Assembly: GCA_946415705.1 (NCBI GenBank)
Contig: CAMKTN010000005.1
Coordinates: forward strand, 32,451-96,450
Length of the DNA stretch: 64,000 nucleotides
Direction: 5' to 3'
From: an uncultured Prevotellaceae bacterium
GTDB taxonomy: Bacteria; Bacteroidota; Bacteroidia; Bacteroidales; Bacteroidaceae
The position numbers were made by a program, and so were the translations under genes. Below are positions 7,240 through 12,746 of this stretch, one piece after another. The notes under the pieces were generated by a model. That model saw only the letters and a list, made by a program, of their open reading frames with translations, made no database searches and was not told the origin of the DNA. Numbering within the stretch: position 1 is the stretch's first letter; the number at the start of each line of letters is the position of its first letter.

Positions 7240-8442
7240 ATGACCCGCGAAGAATACATCGCCACAGGCGGCACCCCCGCCCCCACAAAACCCAACGGCC
7301 AGCGCCGTGCCCCCTGGCACGACTACAGCCAGCCTGGCATCTACATGCTCACCCTCTCCATCGAAGACCGTCAATGCGTCTTTGGTTCCATTGTCGGAAC
7401 CACTCGCGCGCAGAAAGGCACCCCGGATTATCCCCACCTTCAACCCACCCCCTTCGCACAGGAAGTCCTCGAGAATGAAATCCCCAAGATAACGAAATAC
7501 TATCCCAATGTGGAAGTATGGAAAACGGTCCTGATGCCCGACCATCTCCATATCCTCGTTTGTGTGAGGGAACCCATGCCAGAGGGCAAGCACCTTGGCC
7601 TCGTCATCAGTGGCTTCAAAGCCGGTTGCACCCAGGCTTGGTGGCGCTTGCAGGACCCCTCCCTCGGCAGAACCCTCGGGAACCGTAATCCCCTCCCCTC
7701 TCCTTCTTCTCCTTCTTCTCCCTCCTCCCCTCCCGTTACCGTTCCTTCGGGTTCTCCCGAAGGCCTTTCCCCCTCTCCCTCCTCTCCCCCCGTTACCGTT
7801 CCTTCGGGTTCTCCCGAAGGCCCTTCCCCTTCCCCTCTTCGCCCCCTCCTCTTCCATAAGGGCTACCACGACCGCATCGTCCGCACCCCCGAAACCCTCG
7901 CCAATGTCCGTCGCTATATGGATGACAATCCCTTCCGCGCCAAGCTCCGCCAGGAGATTCCCCATCTCATGCAGCGCCGCCTCCATCTCTGGATTCACGA
8001 CCGCGAATATGCAGCCTTTGGCAACCTCTTCTTGCTGAAGAATCCAGAAAAGATCCAGGTCTTCTTCCACCGCAAGAATGCCCAAGGCATCCCTACGCAC
8101 CTCACCCCCGAGTATGCCAAGGAGCGTGACCGCCTCCTGCGCTTTGCCGATGAAGGCGCTGCCCTCGTCACCCCCGGCATTTCCAAAGGCGAGCAGGGCG
8201 TGGTCACAGAAGCCCTCACCCGTCATCTCCCCCTCATCATCCTTCAGAAAGAACCCATCAGCGAGTACTGGAAACCCTCTCAAAGCCGCTTCTACGCCTG
8301 CGCCTCCGGCCACCTCCTCATCCTCGCCCCTTGGTCCCTTGACGGCACCTCCGACTACGAGCGCTTCCACACCCTCAACGACTTCGCCCATGACATCTGC
8401 CTCACCACCGACACCCGCATCATGGATCTCGGGAAGCTGTAA
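7240..8442 (+). CDS. REP-associated tyrosine transposase (RAYT, Y1_Tnp/HUH) with a C-terminal extra domain
   Basis: 400 residues. The HUH motif is VLMPDHLHILV (98-107, His102/His104), and the catalytic tyrosine is probably Tyr209 in FHKGYHDRIV, followed by the family's ANVRRYMDDNPFRAKL. Residues 153-202 are a Pro/Ser-rich low-complexity segment coded by two tandem 57-bp units, each holding a complete REP hairpin, so the enzyme's own target repeat sits in frame between its two catalytic motifs. Residues about 290-400 form a second domain: FADEGAALVTPGISKGEQ, then LPLIIL, CASGHLLILAPW. This looks like a Rossmann-type DprA/LOG-like fold (inference). Start chosen at the first ATG with the typical YSQPGIYMLT beta strand downstream. 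Whether it is still active is unknown. Confidence 0.85.
   Translation: MTREEYIATGGTPAPTKPNGQRRAPWHDYSQPGIYMLTLSIEDRQCVFGSIVGTTRAQKGTPDYPHLQPTPFAQEVLENEIPKITKYYPNVEVWKTVLMPDHLHILVCVREPMPEGKHLGLVISGFKAGCTQAWWRLQDPSLGRTLGNRNPLPSPSSPSSPSSPPVTVPSGSPEGLSPSPSSPPVTVPSGSPEGPSPSPLRPLLFHKGYHDRIVRTPETLANVRRYMDDNPFRAKLRQEIPHLMQRRLHLWIHDREYAAFGNLFLLKNPEKIQVFFHRKNAQGIPTHLTPEYAKERDRLLRFADEGAALVTPGISKGEQGVVTEALTRHLPLIILQKEPISEYWKPSQSRFYACASGHLLILAPWSLDGTSDYERFHTLNDFAHDICLTTDTRIMDLGKL
7732..7765 (+). repeat. REP hairpin (class A), internal to the RAYT gene, copy 1
   Basis: CCCGTTACCGTTCC then stem CCTTCGGG / CCCGAAGG with TTCT loop and trailing CC. It starts exactly 57 bp before the next copy, keeping frame, and encodes PVTVPSGSPEG. 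Confidence 0.9.
7789..7822 (+). repeat. REP hairpin (class A), internal to the RAYT gene, copy 2
   Basis: Identical over the 34-bp core to the copies at 7732 and 8454. It encodes a second PVTVPSGSPEG and is followed by CCTTCCCCTTCCCC. Confidence 0.9.
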
Positions 8443-8453
8443 GGATTTCCCCT

Positions 8454-8487
8454 CCCGTTACCGTTCCTTCGGGTTCTCCCGAAGGCC
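8454..8487 (+). repeat. REP hairpin (class A), downstream of the RAYT gene
   Basis: Same 34-bp core as the internal copies. The hairpin is followed by GTTTTTCTC, so it could also serve as a transcription terminator for the RAYT gene. Confidence 0.88.
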
Positions 8488-8562
8488 GTTTTTCTCTCCC
8501 TACCCTCTTATTTCAGCTGTTATGGGTGTCGCTGAGGCTGATTGCTCATTGCCAAAATTCAA

Positions 8563-8867
8563 CGAAATAGGCGAAAAGGTTACACCTCGCGCAAAATGGT
8601 TGTATTATGCTGTTAAACAAACAGTTATGGCGCGCTTAACCCTACGCAACCTCGCGCAACCTCACGCAAGGTCGCGCACCCTTAGACTGATGGGTGGAGC
8701 GAATGGTGAATGGGTAGAGCGAGTGCTGAATAGGTAGAGGGGGGCAGGTTGCGTGTAGGGTTGCGCGAGGTTGCGCGAGGTTGCGTAGGGTCAAGCGCGC
8801 GGCAAGTAATTCATTGAGAGATGGTTATGGCGATTTTGCGCGAGGTGTGAGGTTTTCGCCGATTTCG
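8563..8867. repeat. 305-bp nested inverted repeat, MITE-like
   Basis: Outer arms 8563-8597 and 8833-8867 match inverted at 31 of 35 positions; inner arms 8630-8669 and 8761-8800 match at 38 of 40. The two spacers between outer and inner arms are both 32 bp and the central loop is 91 bp, so this is one symmetrical element with 107-bp arms. The inner arms contain repeated TTGCGCGAGG decamers. No convincing ORF lies in it. Confidence 0.8.
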
Positions 8868-8934
8868 TGTTTTTTGTCATCCAGCGAGGGCGGATTGGGG
8901 TGCTGAGTTTTTCTCATGTGGTGGAAAAACGAGA

Positions 8935-9198
8935 GGGCCAAGGTGCGTTTGGCGAAGGACCAAGGAGTGAAGGGCTGAGGAGCAAGGTGCGTTGTGCAGA
9001 GGACGTAGGTGTGAAGGCCGGAGGACCTATGTGTAAAGGCTGGAGGACATAGGTCTTCTGAGGAGTTCCATGCGTGGAACGACAAAACACTATATATCCT
9101 TGTTGCATGAAGGTCTTGTCCTTCATGCAATAAGGACTAGTCCTTTAGGTGATAAGGATTAGTCCTACTGGCTACAAGGACTAGTCGATTTGGCATGA
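8935..9198. repeat. Twelve-unit array with 22-bp periodicity
   Basis: Six consecutive 22-bp units from 8935 to 9066 share GGAC..AGGTGTGAAGG..GGA-like sequence. Two degenerate units follow (9067-9109), then four units starting at 9110, 9132, 9154 and 9176 share AAGGACTAGTCC with a palindromic GGACTAGTCC core. Spacing is 22 bp throughout, with a 1-bp phase shift between the halves. 22 is not a multiple of 3, so the array is not coding. It lies about 90 bp before the vapE promoter. Confidence 0.8.
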
Positions 9199-9285
9199 AA
9201 ATTGAGGTGTGTTAAAAGTGACAGGAGGTGGAAATTTAACCTCGAGATTTTGAGAAAATGTATTGCGTATATCAAAAATTATTTG

Positions 9286-9293
9286 TACCTTTG
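9286..9293 (+). promoter_or_regulatory. -7 box for the vapE-like gene
   Basis: TACCTTTG with a TTTTG at 9249-9253 as a plausible -33 element; the chosen ATG is 50 bp downstream. Confidence 0.65.
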
Positions 9294-9343
9294 CAACCAG
9301 TTAGGCAATAGTGCCTGACATAACCTTAATACCTTATTATATC

Positions 9344-10696
9344 ATGAAAGAGACATTTGAAAAGAATGTTGCTGAGGGCGTGGAGTTAAGCGACCTCACA
9401 GGTCTCCCTGAGACCACAGAGACTACTGAAAACCAGAGTATTAACAATGTCATCGAGAACGTCGAAGAAGCGAAGGACGACGACGAAAAAGCGGACGTAG
9501 AGACCGATGCCGACAATGGCCCTCAGGACGCGGGCGATGCTGACGAGGTGCTGGCGCTGAAGGAGTTCCTATACGCCCGTTACGAACTGCGCAACAATGT
9601 GGTGGCTGGTCGTCTGGAGTTTCGTTTGCGCGACGGCAGCGAGTCGGCGTTCCGCCAACTGACGTACGAGGCCGAGAATTCCATTGTTCTCGCAGCCCTC
9701 ACGGAGTTGGGTAAGATGAAGGGGCTGAAGAGCATGCTCACGATGCTCCTGCACTCCGAGGAAGTGCCTGAGTATGACCCCGTTCGCGAGTACCTCACTA
9801 CCCTACCCCGCTGGGATGGCCACAACCGCGTGGCTGAGCTGTTCGGTCGTCTGCCGGGCATCAGCAGCGAGAACATCTACCGCTGCAGCATCTGGCTGCG
9901 CTCGGCTGTGGCTCACTGGCTGAAGAAGGATCAGTTGCACGGCAACGACAGCGTGCCTACGCTCATCGGCGATCAGGGCTGTGGCAAAACGGTGTTCTGT
10001 CGCCGTCTGCTGCCTCCTGCGCTACAGGAGTATTTCTTGGATCGCATCAACCTGTCGAACAAGTTCGACAAGGATATGGCGCTGACTAACAATATGATAG
10101 TGGTGCTCGACGAGTTCGACCAGTACACCACGAGTCAGCAGGCATCGCTGAAGCAGTCCATCTCGCGCAGCACGGTGAATGCGCGTCCGATCCTCAAGGG
10201 TGCGCAGGTGTTGCGCCACCGCTATGCCTCGTTCCTGGCGACCACTAACAACCCTCGTCCGCTGAACGACCCCACGGGTTCGCGTCGCTATCTTTGCATC
10301 CGCTTGACGTCTGGAAGCATCATTGACAATGAGGCACCTATCGATTATGACCAGTTATACGCGCAGGTCGTGGAGGAAGTTTGTGAGCGTGGGATGCGCT
10401 ATTGGTTCGAACCTGAGGAGACGCGACAGATTCAGCTCGACAATGCGCAGTTCGAACATGTCATGGAGATCGACGACATCGTGCAGGCTTGCTTCCGGAA
10501 GCCCAAGGTCAACGAGACGGGTCGTGAGTACAGCATGGCCGAGATCATGGAGCTCATCACCATGCATTATCCTCACGTGTTGTCCAGCACCTCGGTGAAG
10601 GTGAGGGTAGGGGTTGCGATGCGCAAGCGTGGTTTCGAACAGCATCGCCATCATCGCGGCACCAGCTATGTCCTCATCCCTCGTCAGGCGGCGTAG
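9344..10696 (+). CDS. VapE/VirE-domain P-loop ATPase (primase-helicase-like), orphan
   Basis: 450 residues from the ATG at 9344; a GTG at 9311 is in frame but less likely. Residues 1-70 are very acidic and disordered-looking. From 145 (YDPVREYLTTLPRWDGHNRV) comes the PF05272-type domain: Walker A GDQGCGKT (209-216), Walker B MIVVLDEFD (251-259), ASLKQSISRSTVNARPI, then the sensor FLATTNNPRPLNDPTGSRRY. These SF3-like helicases occur in phages, PICIs and integrative elements. No N-terminal primase domain, integrase or partner gene is present, so it is either a relic or a stand-alone replication factor. The 22-bp array and the inverted repeat sit just upstream. Confidence 0.82.
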   Translation: MKETFEKNVAEGVELSDLTGLPETTETTENQSINNVIENVEEAKDDDEKADVETDADNGPQDAGDADEVLALKEFLYARYELRNNVVAGRLEFRLRDGSESAFRQLTYEAENSIVLAALTELGKMKGLKSMLTMLLHSEEVPEYDPVREYLTTLPRWDGHNRVAELFGRLPGISSENIYRCSIWLRSAVAHWLKKDQLHGNDSVPTLIGDQGCGKTVFCRRLLPPALQEYFLDRINLSNKFDKDMALTNNMIVVLDEFDQYTTSQQASLKQSISRSTVNARPILKGAQVLRHRYASFLATTNNPRPLNDPTGSRRYLCIRLTSGSIIDNEAPIDYDQLYAQVVEEVCERGMRYWFEPEETRQIQLDNAQFEHVMEIDDIVQACFRKPKVNETGREYSMAEIMELITMHYPHVLSSTSVKVRVGVAMRKRGFEQHRHHRGTSYVLIPRQAA

Positions 10697-11134
10697 AAGA
10701 CAAATCGCTCTCATGAATGACGGAATCAGGAGAAATCTTCCTCTTGACGGCTGATTCTGCTGATTTTTAGCAAAGTTTTACAATTGGTTTCTCGTTGCTC
10801 GTCCTTTGCTAACAGAAATTTTGAAGCCCAAAGTGCTAATATTAAGCACCTTGGGCTTCTTTTTATCTCTCTGAGAATCGCGCAGAATCCATTTCTCAGT
10901 CACTTACCCGTAAATTCCCGCCTCTCAAGAGGCTTTTAAGATTGAAAAATTGAAAGATTGAAAGATTGAAGGTTTCCTTCATGTAAATAATCTTTGACAT
11001 GTTTTCAATATCGGATCATGTTATGGTATCTTTCAATTCTTCAATCTTTAGCTTCGCTGACTTCAGTCACGACTCGGCCATTTAAGTGTAAGCTCTTATG
11101 GCTCTCGCTGCTTCAGAAGTTCAATTTTTCAATT
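10697..11134. other. 438-bp gap: terminator and class C repeats, no gene seen
   Basis: Apart from the terminator at 10823-10865, this gap has a TAGCAAAG...CTTTGCTA inverted repeat (about 10768-10811), and class C runs of ATTGAAAG at about 10940-10970 and of TTTCAATTCTTCAATC at about 11030-11050. No reading frame has codon or motif support. Confidence 0.6.
10823..10865 (+). terminator. Rho-independent terminator after vapE
   Basis: GAAGCCCAA-AGTGCT / AGCACC-TTGGGCTTC hairpin followed by TTTTTAT. Confidence 0.85.
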
Positions 11135-12067
11135 TCAGAAAAACTTGGTTTCCTTGCCGGTGACTTCGGAGAGGAGGAGGTTGGCGAGGCGGGAGGTGCC
11201 GAGACGGAGCCATTGGTTCGTCAACCATTTCTCGCCGAGGACTTCCTTCACGATGGTGTAATAGACGAGGGCATCGTGAACGGTGTTCAGACCGCCGGCG
11301 GGTTTGAAGCCGATCTGGATGCCGGTCTTGTCATAGTACTCCTTGATGGCCTGACACATCACGTAAGCTGCCTCAGGTGTTGCGGCAGGCTTTTCCTTAC
11401 CAGTCGAAGTCTTGATGTAATCGGCACCCGCGTACATCGCCAGGAGGCTGGCACGCTTGATGTCGGCGCAAGAGGGTAGGAGGCCGCTCTCGAGAATCAC
11501 CTTCATCTTCTTGTCGCCGCAGACACATTTCAATTCGCCGATTTCATCGCAGACAGTCTCGTAGTCGCCGCTCAGGTATTTGCCCACGCTCATGACGATA
11601 TCTATCTCAGTAGCACCGTCTCTGAGAGCCAGAGCTGTCTCAGCCACTTTAACCTCTAAAACGGCCTGTGAGCTCGGAAAACTACCACTGACGCACGCTA
11701 TCTCAACGCCATCTACTTCGAGGCTCTGAGAGACAATCTCGGCGAAACAGGGGTAAACACAGATGGTGGCCACGTGCGGTAGGGTAGGGTAGGCGTGGTA
11801 GAACTGGTTAACTTTCTCCGTGAAGGCCAGCACGCTTTCCTCGCTGTCGGTGGTCTTCAGCGTCGTGAGCTCTACGCTGCCCATCAAGAATTTCTTCACC
11901 TCAACGGTTTCATTCTCAAGCACTTTCGTCTCGATGATACGCTTCACGGCTGCTGCCACTTCTTCGTCGCTGATGTTGCAGTTGTACTGCGCCAATGCTT
12001 GTTCGTACTTGTTGGGAGACTCACCCCCCGCCCTCCCTTGTAGGGAGGGAGCTGTTACATTTGCCAT
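11135..12067 (-). CDS. deoC: Deoxyribose-phosphate aldolase with class B repeat at its N-terminus
   Basis: 310 residues. It cleaves 2-deoxyribose-5-phosphate into glyceraldehyde-3-phosphate and acetaldehyde in deoxynucleoside catabolism. Class I aldolase features: Schiff-base Lys219 in DYIKTSTGK, assisting lysine in KVILESG (189), and phosphate-binding GFKPAGG. Residues 6-16 (APSLQGRAGGE region) are encoded by the class B palindrome at 12020-12051, just after the ATG, so the N-terminus is extended by a repeat. Last gene of the mnmG-apt-uvrC-dtd-deoC minus-strand run. The 110 bp between dtd and deoC would be where a nucleotide pyrophosphohydrolase gene sits in related genomes (recalled, not checked). 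Confidence 0.92.
   Translation of the reverse strand: MANVTAPSLQGRAGGESPNKYEQALAQYNCNISDEEVAAAVKRIIETKVLENETVEVKKFLMGSVELTTLKTTDSEESVLAFTEKVNQFYHAYPTLPHVATICVYPCFAEIVSQSLEVDGVEIACVSGSFPSSQAVLEVKVAETALALRDGATEIDIVMSVGKYLSGDYETVCDEIGELKCVCGDKKMKVILESGLLPSCADIKRASLLAMYAGADYIKTSTGKEKPAATPEAAYVMCQAIKEYYDKTGIQIGFKPAGGLNTVHDALVYYTIVKEVLGEKWLTNQWLRLGTSRLANLLLSEVTGKETKFF
12020..12051. repeat. Class B repeat, copy 2 (inside deoC)
   Basis: CTCACCCCCCGCCCTCCC, TTGT loop, then GGGAGGGAG. Inverted relative to copy 3 at 12139. Confidence 0.8.
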
Positions 12068-12138
12068 ATTACTTTTTCATTTAATGGTTAATTAACTGTA
12101 TTTCCTATATTTATGTACTCTTCTTGTCATGTAATTAC

Positions 12139-12172
12139 TCCCCTCCCTACAAGGGAGGGGCAGGGGGGTGAG
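12139..12172. repeat. Class B repeat, copy 3 (intergenic, dtd-deoC)
   Basis: TCCCCTCCCTACAAGGGAGG followed by GGCAGGGGGGTGAG; its reverse complement is almost copy 2, making a head-to-head pair 87 bp apart. Confidence 0.8.
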
Positions 12173-12176
12173 TCCC

Positions 12177-12653
12177 TCATTCCTTATTCTTAGTATCCAT
12201 CACAATCGTCACCGGCCCGTCGTTGGTCAGGGCGACCTTCATGTCTGCGCCGAATTCACCGTGTCCTACGGGACGGCCGATGGTTGCGCTCAGTCGCTGG
12301 AGGAATGCCTCGTAGAGGGGGATGCTGATGTCATGCGTCGCAGCCCGTAGCCATGAGGGTCGGTTGCCTTTCTTGTAGGAGGCGAAGAGTGTGAACTGAC
12401 TGACAACGATGATGTTCCCGTCGGCACCTTCATGCTCGCCTTGAATGTCCATGATGCTGCGGTTCATGACGCCATTCTCGTCGTCGAAGATGCGCAGGGT
12501 AGCCACCTTTCTGACCAGCCAATCGACATCTTCGAGAGTGTCTGTGGCCTCGATCCCGAGCAGAATGACATACCCTAATCCGCCGAATTCAGCGGTTATG
12601 TTCCCATCAATCGTGACACTTGCGCCCTTTGTTCTTTGGATTACGATTCTCAT
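12177..12653 (-). CDS. dtd: D-aminoacyl-tRNA deacylase
   Basis: 158 residues, the usual size for DTD. It hydrolyses D-amino acids (and glycine) wrongly attached to tRNA. The two signature active-site segments are SQFTLFA (85-91) and NDGPVTIVMDT (144-154; the family's Gly-Pro cross-subunit motif). It follows uvrC on the same strand, with a 93-bp gap filled by an inverted pair of class B repeats (12659 and 12754). Confidence 0.95.
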   Translation of the reverse strand: MRIVIQRTKGASVTIDGNITAEFGGLGYVILLGIEATDTLEDVDWLVRKVATLRIFDDENGVMNRSIMDIQGEHEGADGNIIVVSQFTLFASYKKGNRPSWLRAATHDISIPLYEAFLQRLSATIGRPVGHGEFGADMKVALTNDGPVTIVMDTKNKE

Positions 12654-12658
12654 ACATC

Positions 12659-12693
12659 CTCACCCCCGACCCCTCTCCAAGGGGAGAGGGGAG
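12659..12693. repeat. Class B repeat, copy 4 (intergenic, uvrC-dtd)
   Basis: CTCACCCCCGACCCCTCTCC then AAGGGGAGAGGGGAG; opposite orientation to copy 5. Confidence 0.85.
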
Positions 12694-12746
12694 TGGTTAC
12701 TTTTGGGGGATTTATATTAATTGTTTTCAAATTATATTTCCTATAT

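Larger units (their letters stand above)
7156..8487 (+). mobile_element. RAYT transposase gene bracketed by same-orientation REP hairpins
   Basis: The unit spans a split REP upstream (7158-7223), the transposase gene with two internal REPs (7732-7765, 7789-7822) and a REP 12 bp after the stop (8454-8487). All copies lie on the same strand and share CCCGTTACCGTTCC plus a hairpin with TTCT loop. RAYT proteins are single-strand nucleases of the Y1 HUH type known to be linked to REP sequences; the pairing here is seen directly, the mobilisation is inferred. Confidence 0.8.

Noticed and set aside
7162..8391. Long open frame on the minus strand (409 codons) opposite the RAYT gene, Gly/Arg/Glu rich.
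   Set aside because: It is the antisense shadow of the RAYT gene; the plus frame has HUH and Tyr motifs, while this one has only low-complexity sequence from the repeats.
8825..9130. Minus-strand 101-codon frame with peptide HEIGENLTPRAK, similar to NEIGEKVTPRAK read from the other arm.
   Set aside because: The similarity comes from the inverted-repeat arms; the rest is the 22-bp array, which is not in coding periodicity.
8935..9198. Array considered as a CRISPR.
   Set aside because: Units are contiguous at 22 bp with no unique spacers of 30 bp and no cas genes nearby.
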